Assembly: GCF_963677315.1 (NCBI RefSeq)
Contig: NZ_OY781939.1
Location: forward strand, 1,860,001-1,924,000
Direction of reading: 5' to 3'
From: an uncultured Sphaerochaeta sp.
Lineage (GTDB): Bacteria; Spirochaetota; Spirochaetia; Sphaerochaetales; Sphaerochaetaceae
Length of the DNA: 64,000 bases
This document shows, in pieces, positions 52,471-62,256 of this stretch (position 1 is the stretch's first letter; each line of letters begins with the position of its first letter). The notes under the pieces were generated by a model, which saw nothing but the letters and a program-made list of their open reading frames with translations, ran no database searches and had not been told where the DNA came from. The position numbers and the translations under genes are program-made.

Positions 52471-54792
52471 CTATTGTATAGTTGCTTCCAACTCACCACC
52501 GGAGAAGGAGACAAGAGTCCCCTTTTCAGTTTTTTCCAACATTCCTATTGAGGCAGTCTCCACAGAGTGTTCGTTGTGCAGGAACACAGCCCAAGGGCCC
52601 AAGTTCCCTTTTGCTTTCACACCGAACACTCCATCTTCATGAACAATCGTACACGTTGCAACGACTTCCCCCTTCGCATCATATATCTGGGATTCAGCAC
52701 TCCTGCCTTCATCCAAGGCAAAGAGATGGAAGGTAACATCGCGAGCAAAATCATAATCACATGACTGAGTCTCCTTTCCAATGGGAATGAGTGAATTGGG
52801 GCGTGCAAAGAGCGGTAGACTGAAGTAGTCATACGTCTCCTTGCAGTACCTCCCTCCTGTTACCTCCTCCCCACTGAGAAGATGGGTCCATCTGCCATCT
52901 GGCAGATAGTATGAAGCTGTGCTACGGTCGTTGAACAGGGGGGCAACCAATAGGCTCTCTCCCAACAAATACTGTCGATCAAGATAGATGCATGCTGGGT
53001 CATCTGGGAATTCAAGCATCATGGCGCGCATCATGGGAAGGCCCTCCTGATGTGTCTTATTTGCCATTGTATAAAGGTAGGGCATCAAGGTGCATTTCAG
53101 TTCTACAAAATAGCGTAGCACCTCACAAGCTTCCTCCCCGAAATCCCAAGGCACACGATAGGACTCATTGCCGTGCAATCGGCTATGAGACGAGAGCAGC
53201 CCAAAGGCCACCCAACGCTTGAAAAGATCAGGTGTGGCAGTCTGCTCAAACCCTCCAATATCATGACTCCAGTATCCGAAACCTGACAGTGACAGCGACA
53301 ATCCTCCTCTCAGGCTCTCTGCCATTGATTCATAGGTAGCTGAGCAATCACCTCCCCAATGCACGGGGAACTTCTGACCACCGACCGTTGCAGAGCGGGC
53401 AAAGACCAATGCTTCTCCTTTCCCACGTTTCTCTTCCAACAACGAAAAAACTGCCTCGTTATAGAGATAGGTGTAGTAGTTGTGCATTTTCTCAGGGTCA
53501 CTTCCGTCGTAATACACAACCTCGGTTGGAATACGTTCGCCAAAGTCAGTCTTGAATGTATCGACGCCCATATCCAACAAACTCTCCAACTTACTGCGGT
53601 ACCAGGTGGAAGCCTCCGGATTGGTGAAATCCACCAAACCCATGCCCGCCTGCCAGCGGTCCCACTGCCAGATACTGCCATCCCTCTTCTTTACCAGATA
53701 GCCATTTTCCATCCCCTCGGCGAACATTACCGATTTTTGGGCTACATAGGGATTGATCCATACACAGACCTTCAACCCTCGCTCATGCAAGCCATTCAGC
53801 ATTGCCTTGGGATCGGGGAACTGCCTGTCATCCCAGGTAAAGTCCACCCACTGGAACTCCCGCATCCAAAAACAATCAAAATGAAAGACCTGAAGAGGTA
53901 TGTTTCGTTCAGCCATACCATCGATGAAATGGTGCACGGTCTTCTCATCATAGTCAGTCACGAATGAAGTACTCAGCCAGAGGCCAAAGGACCAAGGAGG
54001 TACAAGCGCAGGTCTACCGCTCAACTGGGTATACCGTCTGAGAACTTCCTTGACCGTATTGCCAGCGATCAGGTAGTAATCCAGACACTCACCGGGCACA
54101 GAGAACTGCACAGCAGTAACTACCTCACTCCCTACCTCGAATGATACCTTTCCAGGGTTGGCAACCAGCACTCCATACCCAAGAGAGGAGAGGTAAAAAG
54201 GAATATTCTTATAGGCTTGTTCGCTACTTGTTCCCCCATCCTCATTCCAGATATCAACCACCTGTCCATTCTTGACAAATGGAGTAAAACGCTCCCCCAG
54301 ACCATAGATTGCCTCACCGACCGAGAGGTTGAGATAGTCACTCTGGTAGTTTTTTCCGTCGTCAGACTGGAAATGTCCACTGAGCTTTCCAGGAGAAGAG
54401 GTCAGGTGCCGGCCATCATACTGGTAGGTCAGATCACAAGGGCCGGAGAGGGGAATGGTTGCCTGCAAAGAACCAGCGTTCACCGAAAGCTGCCCATCCT
54501 GCTCCTCTTCATAGGTAAGTAAGGTAGGATCGTCCTTCAACAACTCAAAGAAGGGACCATCGTTTCTTGCTCCCATGTAATGGTAGGTGCGGACATGCAG
54601 AACCCCATCCATGGGACTGCTAAGTTCAGTCGTGATCACAGGGGTATTCAGCGTTGCTCCCCGAAACTCAATCGGCTTGACAGCGGCATAGATGATGATC
54701 TTTCCATCTAGCCTCTGGACATCGACAATCTCCCGTTTGGGAAGATGGCGAATGTGTTTTTGTATGTTCCAGTACCCGTCTCTGAATTTCAT
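52471..54792 (-). CDS. yicI: Alpha-xylosidase, GH31 (YicI type)
   Basis: 773 aa, essentially the length of E. coli YicI (772). The nucleophile Asp416 in FKTDFGER and acid/base Asp482 in GGDCSATYESM even keep the YicI numbering; GFGYWSHDIGGFE and a C-terminal beta-sandwich complete the family. No signal peptide, so it hydrolyses imported alpha-xylosides (isoprimeverose-type) in the cytoplasm. GGGAG 7 nt before the start; 28 bp behind an ABC permease gene. Other GH31 activities (alpha-glucosidase) are possible. Confidence 0.92.
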   Translation of the reverse strand: MKFRDGYWNIQKHIRHLPKREIVDVQRLDGKIIIYAAVKPIEFRGATLNTPVITTELSSPMDGVLHVRTYHYMGARNDGPFFELLKDDPTLLTYEEEQDGQLSVNAGSLQATIPLSGPCDLTYQYDGRHLTSSPGKLSGHFQSDDGKNYQSDYLNLSVGEAIYGLGERFTPFVKNGQVVDIWNEDGGTSSEQAYKNIPFYLSSLGYGVLVANPGKVSFEVGSEVVTAVQFSVPGECLDYYLIAGNTVKEVLRRYTQLSGRPALVPPWSFGLWLSTSFVTDYDEKTVHHFIDGMAERNIPLQVFHFDCFWMREFQWVDFTWDDRQFPDPKAMLNGLHERGLKVCVWINPYVAQKSVMFAEGMENGYLVKKRDGSIWQWDRWQAGMGLVDFTNPEASTWYRSKLESLLDMGVDTFKTDFGERIPTEVVYYDGSDPEKMHNYYTYLYNEAVFSLLEEKRGKGEALVFARSATVGGQKFPVHWGGDCSATYESMAESLRGGLSLSLSGFGYWSHDIGGFEQTATPDLFKRWVAFGLLSSHSRLHGNESYRVPWDFGEEACEVLRYFVELKCTLMPYLYTMANKTHQEGLPMMRAMMLEFPDDPACIYLDRQYLLGESLLVAPLFNDRSTASYYLPDGRWTHLLSGEEVTGGRYCKETYDYFSLPLFARPNSLIPIGKETQSCDYDFARDVTFHLFALDEGRSAESQIYDAKGEVVATCTIVHEDGVFGVKAKGNLGPWAVFLHNEHSVETASIGMLEKTEKGTLVSFSGGELEATIQ

Positions 54793-54820
54793 AATATATC
54801 TCCCTAATTCTCGGTTTTGA

Positions 54821-55654
54821 TCAGGTCTTGACCGCGCCTGCCACCATTCCCTTGATGATGTACCGTTGCAAGCTCAGATAGAAAATAATGGCTGGAAGAA
54901 TGGTCAGGAGAACTCCTGCCATCGCATAGTTCCAATCGACTTTGTAGAGACCAAAGAAGTTGTATGCAGCCAATTGCAATGTCAGTGATTTCTTCGAGCC
55001 ACTGAGCACGAGCAAAGGAAGCAAGAAGTCATTCCACATCCACATGGTGTTGATGACAACAACCGAGACCGTAACCGGCTGTAACAGTGGAAAAATTATC
55101 TGAAAGAATGCCCTTAGTGGTGATGCACCATCGATCATGGCACAGTCATCCAGTTCCTGGGGCACCGATTTAACTGCTCCATGATACATAAACAAGGCAA
55201 GAGAGGCTCCAAGTCCCCAATACAAGACACCCAAGCCAAGGGGAGAGCCGATGAGGTGGAGTTCTTTGGCGACTTTTACCAGAGAGATCATGAAGGAGTG
55301 AAACGGTATCATCATTGGGGCAATAAGAATCATGAATATGATAAAACTGTAGCGTGTTTTCGTCCTGCTGAGACGATACCCCGCGAGAGAGCTCACCAAC
55401 ACCACTCCACACACCCCTACAACTGTTGCAATCAACGTATTTATAAAATACTGAGGGTAATTCATGATCCTAAAAGCATTGGTGAAGTTTTCAAATACAA
55501 GTCGGGTGGGAAGAGCCAGTACATTGCTGGTAATCTCACTAAATGTCTTGAATGAGTTGATCAAAACAAGGAACAAGGGATACAGATATCCCAATGCGAT
55601 GATGCTGAGCACCACGGTGGTAAGAGAGGATGCGAGAGACCTGCGCTTTTTCAT
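54821..55654 (-). CDS. Carbohydrate ABC transporter permease, MalG type (xyloside operon)
   Basis: 277 aa, six hydrophobic segments; EAA-type loop ELDDCAMIDGASPLRAFFQI followed by IFPLLQP. Note DDCA where EAA is usual. GGGAGG precedes the start, which overlaps the partner permease stop by 4 bp. No ATPase gene in the operon. Confidence 0.92.
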   Translation of the reverse strand: MKKRRSLASSLTTVVLSIIALGYLYPLFLVLINSFKTFSEITSNVLALPTRLVFENFTNAFRIMNYPQYFINTLIATVVGVCGVVLVSSLAGYRLSRTKTRYSFIIFMILIAPMMIPFHSFMISLVKVAKELHLIGSPLGLGVLYWGLGASLALFMYHGAVKSVPQELDDCAMIDGASPLRAFFQIIFPLLQPVTVSVVVINTMWMWNDFLLPLLVLSGSKKSLTLQLAAYNFFGLYKVDWNYAMAGVLLTILPAIIFYLSLQRYIIKGMVAGAVKT

Positions 55655-56541
55655 ACTTCAACCTCCCTTTGCTTGAACATCCTGACCTGGAATAGAGAGA
55701 GGATAAGAATGATCAGGAATAGTATGACTGATTTGGCAGTACCATACCCAAAGCGATTGATCACGAATGCTGTTCGGTAGATATCCAAGGCAATAGTGGT
55801 CGTCGAATTCCCTGGCCCACCGTTGGTAAGGCTGAATATGACATCGAAGGCTTTCAAGCCATTTGAGAGTGAGTGAAAAACACTCACCGTGATCGAAGGC
55901 ATGATAAGTGGCAACGTAACCCTGAAAAACCGGCCTACCGCTGAAGCTCCATCGATCATGGCAGCCTCGATAAGATCGCGGGGAACTGTCTGTAACCCAG
56001 CTATATAGACCACCAGATAGAAGCCCAGAGAATGCCATACAGAGACCATCAGGACGCTGAAATAAACCAACTTCACATCCCCAAGCCAACTGAACATGAA
56101 AAACTCCCAACCAGTGATCTGATAGAAAGACTCAAACCCAGCTGAGAAGATAAATCGCCAGATATACCCGATGATGATCAGGCTGATGATATTCGGCACG
56201 TAGTATGCAGCCCGCAAGGTGTTCTTTCCCTTGAGGTCACTATCCAGAAGGACTGCAAGCAGAAGAGCTGTGATATTGGTTACAATTACCGACCCAAGTG
56301 TCAGGCGGAGAGTAAACCCGAAGGCCTTCCACATATCCAGGTCATCAAGTATTAATTCCTTGTAGTTCTCCAATCCAATGAAGGTCTGAGCTCGATCCAA
56401 CCCATTCCATTTGGTAAAGGAAGAGAACACGCTCATCAGAAAAGGAATCTCAACAGAGATAAGTATCGCAACCAGGGCTGGCAGGGTAAATCCGGTAAAA
56501 ACCATTGCCCTGGAGAGTTGTTTTCGCTTCAATGGTGTCAT
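55651..56541 (-). CDS. Carbohydrate ABC transporter permease, MalF type (xyloside operon)
   Basis: 296 aa, six hydrophobic segments, EAA loop IEAAMIDGASAVGRFFRV and TLPLIMPS. Follows the binding-protein gene after 58 bp containing a stem-loop. The ribosome binding site is weak, fitting lower translation than the binding protein. Confidence 0.92.
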   Translation of the reverse strand: MTPLKRKQLSRAMVFTGFTLPALVAILISVEIPFLMSVFSSFTKWNGLDRAQTFIGLENYKELILDDLDMWKAFGFTLRLTLGSVIVTNITALLLAVLLDSDLKGKNTLRAAYYVPNIISLIIIGYIWRFIFSAGFESFYQITGWEFFMFSWLGDVKLVYFSVLMVSVWHSLGFYLVVYIAGLQTVPRDLIEAAMIDGASAVGRFFRVTLPLIMPSITVSVFHSLSNGLKAFDVIFSLTNGGPGNSTTTIALDIYRTAFVINRFGYGTAKSVILFLIILILSLFQVRMFKQREVEV

Positions 56542-56554
56542 GTTGTATACCTAG

Positions 56555-56580
56555 TGGCCGGAAGGAAACCCTCCCGGCCA
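56555..56580 (-). promoter_or_regulatory. Intercistronic stem-loop after the binding-protein gene
   Basis: TGGCCGG / CCGGCCA arms, extendable inward by AGG/CCT pairs, between the xyloside SBP and its permeases. No T-run follows. Confidence 0.7.
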
Positions 56581-56599
56581 GTGTCGATGATAAGCTTCT

Positions 56600-57856
56600 C
56601 TAGAAAGCCGCCTTGGCAATTTTGGTATAGGCAGCATCAAGTGCATTCAAGGTCTCCGTACGGTCAGTCAGACCTGCACAATATCCCTGGAGAATGGCAC
56701 CAAGCTGTTGCTCGGTTCCGGTGGGGAACATCTGGTAGAACCAGGGATATCCTGGAACTCCTTCACCCAGCATGGCTGTTGTGGACTCAGCAATCTGGGA
56801 GTCAGGAGCTGCTGCACCCTTGATCGGGGACAATTGCTTGACCTGACCAGGAATCCAGTTTCTTCCATACTCACTCGTGGTAAGCCACTCGAGCCAAGCA
56901 AGGGATTCCTCAAGATTCTCCCCATCCTTGGCAATACGGATTGTCTGGTTGGAATCAAACATAAGACCAGCAGTAGCTGCATTGTTTCCAGTAGGACCAA
57001 CCAAGAAACCAAGTTCCACTTCAGGATTGGTCTTTCTAATTGAGTCCTCAGCCCAGTTACCTTGGTGAATCATAGCTACCTTGCCGGTGGCAAGGGCAGA
57101 GGTCTGGTCATTGAAGTCTGATTCATTGGGCTTGGGGCCACCATACTCACCAATGAGGTCAAGAAGGTCAAAAACCTGACTCATCTCGGGGATATCCTTG
57201 AACTTGAGCTTGCCGGTATTCAGCATGCTTACAAAGTTCTCATATCCGCCATAGTTCTCAACAGGAACGTTTGCAATGGCCTGCCATGCTGTTTGGGGAA
57301 GAACCCAGAACTCCTTGAAGCCGGTTGCAAAGGGCTGCACACCATTTGCCTGCAATTTCTTTGCAACAGCCTCGAACTCATTCAACGTCCTTGGGAGTGT
57401 GGTAATCCCATTCTCCTCAAATACCTGTTTGTTATAGATAAAGGAGTGAGATTGCACGAGGAATGGATAACCAAGGACCCTGCCATCAACCGTAACACCC
57501 TGGAGAGCGGATGGTTCCAATTCCTGGATGAACGCCTCATCGGTCAGGTCATAAACATAGTCCTTGTATGTTGAGTTATCTGCATAGGCACTACTCATGA
57601 AGATATCGGGGACATCGCCACTATTCAAACGACTGGTCAGCACTGAACGGTAGTCAGTCTGAAGGACCGTGATATCCAGGGTAACACCGGTCTCTGCCTT
57701 ATACGCAGCTACCATGTCATTGTACTGCTCTGCCAGCTCCGGGCTGTAGAAGAGAACGTTGAGAGTCGGGGGTCCGGCCTTTTCTTCCTGCCCTGCTGCA
57801 GTGAGCGGGGAGAAAGCAAGAAGCAGGACCAAGAGAGTGAACAACAATTTTTTCAT
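56600..57856 (-). CDS. Sugar ABC transporter substrate-binding protein (xyloside operon)
   Basis: 418 aa. AAGGAG lies 6 nt before MKKLLFT. Signal peptide core LLFTLLVLLLAFSPLTA then AGQEEK, no lipobox. Family-1 solute-binding fold: VPDIFMSSAYADN, LPRTLNEFEAVAKKLQANG, GKVAMIHQGNWA and the aromatic C-terminal WFYQMFP. First gene of the operon, divergent from the LacI regulator with a shared operator. Confidence 0.92.
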   Translation of the reverse strand: MKKLLFTLLVLLLAFSPLTAAGQEEKAGPPTLNVLFYSPELAEQYNDMVAAYKAETGVTLDITVLQTDYRSVLTSRLNSGDVPDIFMSSAYADNSTYKDYVYDLTDEAFIQELEPSALQGVTVDGRVLGYPFLVQSHSFIYNKQVFEENGITTLPRTLNEFEAVAKKLQANGVQPFATGFKEFWVLPQTAWQAIANVPVENYGGYENFVSMLNTGKLKFKDIPEMSQVFDLLDLIGEYGGPKPNESDFNDQTSALATGKVAMIHQGNWAEDSIRKTNPEVELGFLVGPTGNNAATAGLMFDSNQTIRIAKDGENLEESLAWLEWLTTSEYGRNWIPGQVKQLSPIKGAAAPDSQIAESTTAMLGEGVPGYPWFYQMFPTGTEQQLGAILQGYCAGLTDRTETLNALDAAYTKIAKAAF

Positions 57857-57898
57857 GAAAATCTCCTTTTTTGGTTCCAAGGTCCCAATACTATGATA

Positions 57899-57914
57899 TG
57901 TTATACGTATAACA
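57899..57914. promoter_or_regulatory. LacI-type operator
   Basis: TGTTATAC-GTATAACA, a perfect 16-bp palindrome with the central CG typical of LacI/GalR operators, in the 99-bp divergent promoter region between the binding-protein gene and the LacI gene. Confidence 0.85.
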
Positions 57915-57955
57915 CACGAATATATGGTTGTCAACAAAATCATTCTCGTGCGAAT

Positions 57956-59080
57956 ATGAGGAAAATCATTTTCCAAATTCGGGGAGCTATGGGCCTTACA
58001 CAGAAAGAAATTGCACGAAATCTGGGAATTTCCTACATGACGGTAAACCGTGCATTGAACAACAATGGGTATGTCTCAAAGGAACTACGAGAGAAGATTC
58101 TCTCCTATGCAAATGAGATGGGTTATGAGCCCCATCGAGCAAGCCAGGTACTGGTAAGAAACACAACCAGAACCATTGCACTTTTTTCCTCCTCTCTGCC
58201 TGAGTATTTCTGGGAGGAGGTAGATAAAGGAGTACGTGCAGCTGCAGCGCAGTTGAAAGCATTCAACTATAAAGTAAACTACCATAGGATTCCAGAGCTC
58301 GACACTGATGCCTACCTTAGGGAGTTGGAGAGAGAGATCAGCCAAGGTGTTGATGGGATAGCAGTGGTCAATCAACGTAAATATTGCATGGGCACCATTC
58401 TTCACAGGATTGAGGAAGCTGGAATTCCCTATGTCACCTTCAACGTCGATGCCCCAAAAAGTAGACGTCTTTGTTACATTGGATCAGACTACCAGGCGGG
58501 AGGCAGACTTGCTGCAGACTTCATTGCAAGAACCCTACAACTTTCACCCAAGAAAGAGGTTCTCGTCCTGCAATGCAATGAAGAACTCTACTCGCTGCAT
58601 AAGGAACCCGATATCAACAAGATGCGTCTTGATGGGTTTCTCTCCCTCATGCAATCGATCTTTCCTGAGATCACCATACACGTTGAGTATTTCGATACCC
58701 GTTTACAGGTGGGCTACAAGGACAACCAAATCCTGAACCTGGTTCAACAGTACAGAGACAGGGTACAAGCGATGTATCTCATCCCTGCTTTCAACACAGA
58801 CTTTGTCAGGGCTTTGGAAACCACCCAAACAAAGGGAATGATCACAGTCCTGCACGACCTGGACACCGTCTCCATCCACCAACTGCAAACGAGGCTACTC
58901 TCAGCGGTAATACACCAGAGCCCTACCCTCCAAGGATATTACACGGTAAAAACATTGGAGCAGATCATTGAGCAGAAAGTAGCAAAACCACTTCCTACTG
59001 TAGAAATCGACCACAACCTTGTCCTTACCGAAAACAGGGATCTGATCCAAGGAATCCTTGCAACTCGACTGATGCACTAA
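57956..59080 (+). CDS. LacI-family transcriptional regulator
   Basis: 374 aa. HTH near the N terminus (LTQKEIARNLGISYMTVNRALNNNGYVS) and a hinge helix SQVLVRNTTRT, then a periplasmic-binding-type effector domain (RTIALFSSSLPEYFW, YIGSDYQAGGRLAADF). The start could also be the Met at 57989; upstream residues MRKIIFQIRGAMG are unusual for LacI. Likely represses the divergent xyloside importer and alpha-xylosidase. Confidence 0.9.
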   Translation: MRKIIFQIRGAMGLTQKEIARNLGISYMTVNRALNNNGYVSKELREKILSYANEMGYEPHRASQVLVRNTTRTIALFSSSLPEYFWEEVDKGVRAAAAQLKAFNYKVNYHRIPELDTDAYLRELEREISQGVDGIAVVNQRKYCMGTILHRIEEAGIPYVTFNVDAPKSRRLCYIGSDYQAGGRLAADFIARTLQLSPKKEVLVLQCNEELYSLHKEPDINKMRLDGFLSLMQSIFPEITIHVEYFDTRLQVGYKDNQILNLVQQYRDRVQAMYLIPAFNTDFVRALETTQTKGMITVLHDLDTVSIHQLQTRLLSAVIHQSPTLQGYYTVKTLEQIIEQKVAKPLPTVEIDHNLVLTENRDLIQGILATRLMH

Positions 59081-59084
59081 ATGA

Positions 59085-59930
59085 TCAATAGTAATACGTT
59101 ATCTGGACACCCTTTCCATCAAAGTAAAGCAGATCACCTTGAGGGTAGTGCCATGTTGCCTTAAGGCTGGAGGGAACGCGAAGCCCATCCTGGAGTACAT
59201 AGTCACCGCATTCAGCACTCCAGCGAACCTTTTCCATGGTACCATCCATGGTAACCGCCATTCTATCCTCGGTAGAGAAGCTCAGCATCTCACCGCTCTC
59301 TGAAAAGGTAAAAATTCCAGAAACCTCCATACCATAAGCTTTCATCATTGCCTTTGCATGGGTGTCATCAATCGCCTCCCAGGAAACCATGTCACTGAGG
59401 GCAACAGAGGGAAGGAAGAACGCTTCTGCAAGATAGGTCACCAAGCAGGCCTTATCCATATGACCGCCCCTCTGGTTGAACAGCCTGATCCTTTTGGCAA
59501 GATACCCCTCCATGGAACCTCTTCCACCGGAGAAGGAATCCAATCCCTGGAATGGAAGCCCATAGATATGGGAGTCAATATAGGCAAACCTAAGCGGCTC
59601 ACTTGCATCATTGATCTGTGTGTAATCGATTGAGATGGTAGGCTTATCCACTCCAAGAGAGAAGGGAACATCAGAGAAAACGGCCTTGAGTCCACTCATC
59701 TTCTGCTTTTCAATAAATCCACCTTCAATGAAGAACCGCTGGACAGGAAGGGGATACCCTTCCAACTCCTCGAGGGTGAACACCTCTTTATTTGATTCCA
59801 GGTTTTGTACGAACTCCTGCTCAATACCAGCAAAACGCTTCTGCAGTACAGAAGGCGGTAGCAATAGCACCAATAAAACCACTACAATTATCGCAACAAT
59901 GCTCAAGACCACCTTACTCCTCCTTCCCAT
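59085..59930 (-). CDS. DUF6544-like membrane-anchored protein
   Basis: 281 aa. One N-terminal TM (about 6-27), then a soluble part with the DUF6544 entry motif YPLPVQRFFIEGGF and a beta-rich remainder (ISIDYTQIND, WSAECGDYVLQDGLRVPSSL). Probably anchored with the domain outside the cytoplasm. Function unknown. The start overlaps the MarR gene by 17 bp. Confidence 0.65.
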   Translation of the reverse strand: MGRRSKVVLSIVAIIVVVLLVLLLPPSVLQKRFAGIEQEFVQNLESNKEVFTLEELEGYPLPVQRFFIEGGFIEKQKMSGLKAVFSDVPFSLGVDKPTISIDYTQINDASEPLRFAYIDSHIYGLPFQGLDSFSGGRGSMEGYLAKRIRLFNQRGGHMDKACLVTYLAEAFFLPSVALSDMVSWEAIDDTHAKAMMKAYGMEVSGIFTFSESGEMLSFSTEDRMAVTMDGTMEKVRWSAECGDYVLQDGLRVPSSLKATWHYPQGDLLYFDGKGVQITYYY

Positions 59931-60372
59931 ACGTATCCTCCATACGTGCCAAGTTCTTCATCCATTGGGCAATGCTTTTCTGCATCACCTTAAGCATCTC
60001 AGTGTCAAAACCGACAAAAATGGCCTCAACAAATGCAATTTCATCCACTTCCCGTGTCTTCAGATGAGAGAGACACGCCTGAGTTGGTTGCAGCAGCACA
60101 GTTCTCTTATCCTCATCTGATCTTGTAAGCTTGAGAAATCCCCGCTTTTCCAATATGAGGGCCATCTTCTTAATATTCTGCCTACTACTCCCTGTTCTTT
60201 TTGAGAGCTCAGTCAGTGAACACCTCTGATTCTCACAGGAGAGCAACACTGCCAAAAGTAACCACTGCTTGGTGGAAACCTGTGCATCAATCTGGTCACC
60301 AAGGACCTGCAACCGGTTAGCAACAAGAAAAAGTGAGCCAAACACGTTTGCCTTCATCTCATCATCACTCAT
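59914..60372 (-). CDS. MarR-family transcriptional regulator
   Basis: 152 aa winged-helix protein: CSLTELSKRTGSSRQNIKKMALILEKRGFLKLTRSDEDKRTVLL is a complete MarR recognition helix plus wing with the DxR-type (DEDKR) tip. Cotranscribed with the DUF6544 gene. Two GTAAC-N2-GTTAC sites upstream suggest autoregulation. Confidence 0.88.
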   Translation of the reverse strand: MSDDEMKANVFGSLFLVANRLQVLGDQIDAQVSTKQWLLLAVLLSCENQRCSLTELSKRTGSSRQNIKKMALILEKRGFLKLTRSDEDKRTVLLQPTQACLSHLKTREVDEIAFVEAIFVGFDTEMLKVMQKSIAQWMKNLARMEDTYGKEE

Positions 60373-60388
60373 TACAGTCTCCTATTTA

Positions 60389-60421
60389 GTAACTGGTTAC
60401 GCATTATAGGCAACTAGTTAC
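60389..60421. promoter_or_regulatory. Tandem MarR operator candidates
   Basis: GTAAC-TG-GTTAC (60389-60400) and GCAAC-TA-GTTAC (60410-60421), 21 bp centre to centre, i.e. two helical turns, 17 bp upstream of the MarR gene. Confidence 0.65.
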
Positions 60422-60513
60422 GTTTATGCAAGAGGTCTATGGATATTTTTTTTAAAAAGGACCTTGGCTATTACACCAAGGCCCAATGTCGTTGCTCATC
60501 TGAGCATGTTCAT

Positions 60514-62196
60514 TTACTTCTCGTAGGCTGAATCATGCACTCCAGCTACTGCTCTTCCACTCGGTTCATTCATTGCCTTGAATGCCCGGTCCCATTCCAG
60601 AGCTGTTGCTGTGGAACAAGCAACCGAGTCCTCACGAGGAACACAGCGTGCCGCGCTCTCACTGGGGAAGTGGGAAGCAAAGAGGGTACGATAGTAGTAC
60701 TCCTCCTTGGTAGCGGGGGTATGAATCGGGTACCGCTTTGCCGCCAAGGCAAACTGTTCATCACTGACCAGAGAGCTGGTAAGCTGTTTCAGGGTATCAA
60801 TCCAGTTGTAGCCTACCCCGTCACTGAACTGCTCCTTCTGCCTCCAGACAATCTCATCCGGCAGATACTCCTTGAACGCCTCACGGAGAAGCCACTTCTC
60901 GATACGCTTATTCTCCCCAACAACAGGGCAGAGCTTCATGTCGGGATTCAGGTTCATCGCTACATCGATGAACTCCTTGTCCAGGAACGGAACGCGTCCC
61001 TCAACACCCCAGGCGGCCAGTGACTTATTCGCCCTCAGGCAGTCATAGAGGTTGAGTTTGGAGAGCTTTCTGACCGTCTCCTCATGGAACTCCCTGGCAT
61101 TGGGAGCCTTGTGGAAATAAAGATACCCACCAAAGAGCTCATCACTCCCTTCCCCGCTAAGCACCATCTTGATACCCATCGAGCGAATGACGCGAGCAAG
61201 CAAATACATCGGGGTTGCTGCCCTTACCGTGGTGATATCACTGGTTTCCAGATGATAGATGACATCACTGAGAGCATCAAGTGCCTCCTGAATGGTAAAA
61301 TGTACCTCATGGTGGACAGTCTTCAGATGGGCGGCAGCAATTCGGGCTGCTTTCAGGTCAGGTGATCCCTCAAGCCCGATGGCAAACGAGTGGAGACGTG
61401 GCCACCAAGCTTCCTCTGTGTCTGCACTTTCCACCCGCTTTTGGGCATATTTTGCAGTAATGGCTGCAATGATGGAGCTATCCAAGCCACCTGAGAGCAA
61501 CACCCCATAGGGAACGTCACTCATCAACTGACGCTTCACGGCAGCTTCCAGGGCCTCCTTGACCATCTCGATCGTTCCTCCATGTTCCTTGACCACATCA
61601 TAGCTGGTCCAGGAGCGCTCGTACCACTTCCTGAGCTTTTTCTCAGGACTGTAATACAGGTGTCCAGGAGGAAAGAGTTCGATTGCACTACAGGTCCCTT
61701 CCAAGGCCTTCAATTCACTCGCCACAAAGAAATGTCCCTGGTCATCCCACCCCTGATAGAGGGGAATGATGCCTATATGGTCACGCGCAATAAGGTACAC
61801 ATCCTTCACCTGGTCATAGAGAGCGAAGGCAAAGATACCATTCAGGTCCTCAAGAAAATCAGGGCCCTTCTCCTGGTAGAGAGCAAGGATGACTTCACAG
61901 TCACTCTGTGTCTGGAACTCGTATACACCCTCATACTCCTTTCTGATCTGCTGGTGGTTGTAGATTTCACCATTGACAGCCAACACCACATTCCTGTCTG
62001 CGCTATACAGCGGCTGACCTCCTGAGAGTGGGTCGACAATAGCTAGTCGTTCATGACTGATGATGGCCTTCTCCCCTTCATACACCCCCGACCAATCGGG
62101 ACCACGGTGACGAATCTTCCCTGACATGGAAAGAATCTGGGAACGAAAGGCCTTTGCGCTGCGCTGGATGTCAAACATTCCTACAAATCCACACAT
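60514..62196 (-). CDS. asnB: Asparagine synthase (glutamine-hydrolysing)
   Basis: 560 aa. N-terminal class II glutaminase with the nucleophile Cys2 (MCGFVG), RHRGPD and NGEIYNH; C-terminal synthetase with the PP-loop SGGLDSS and SGEGSDELFGGY. Makes asparagine from aspartate, glutamine and ATP. GGAGG precedes the start. A terminator-like hairpin with a T6 run ends 17 nt upstream, so expression probably depends on read-through from the arginine genes or a promoter inside them. Confidence 0.94.
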   Translation of the reverse strand: MCGFVGMFDIQRSAKAFRSQILSMSGKIRHRGPDWSGVYEGEKAIISHERLAIVDPLSGGQPLYSADRNVVLAVNGEIYNHQQIRKEYEGVYEFQTQSDCEVILALYQEKGPDFLEDLNGIFAFALYDQVKDVYLIARDHIGIIPLYQGWDDQGHFFVASELKALEGTCSAIELFPPGHLYYSPEKKLRKWYERSWTSYDVVKEHGGTIEMVKEALEAAVKRQLMSDVPYGVLLSGGLDSSIIAAITAKYAQKRVESADTEEAWWPRLHSFAIGLEGSPDLKAARIAAAHLKTVHHEVHFTIQEALDALSDVIYHLETSDITTVRAATPMYLLARVIRSMGIKMVLSGEGSDELFGGYLYFHKAPNAREFHEETVRKLSKLNLYDCLRANKSLAAWGVEGRVPFLDKEFIDVAMNLNPDMKLCPVVGENKRIEKWLLREAFKEYLPDEIVWRQKEQFSDGVGYNWIDTLKQLTSSLVSDEQFALAAKRYPIHTPATKEEYYYRTLFASHFPSESAARCVPREDSVACSTATALEWDRAFKAMNEPSGRAVAGVHDSAYEK

Positions 62197-62213
62197 CGTA
62201 TACCTCCAAACGT

Positions 62214-62256
62214 AAAAAAGACGCTCCTTGCCCAGTACTTGGGTAGGAACGTCTTT
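62214..62256 (-). terminator. Terminator/attenuator between argD and asnB
   Basis: On the minus strand AAAGACG / CGTCTTT outer arms plus inner TCCT/AGGA and CCCA/TGGG pairing, followed by TTTTTT. Only 17 nt, including the GGAGG, separate it from the asnB start codon. Confidence 0.8.
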
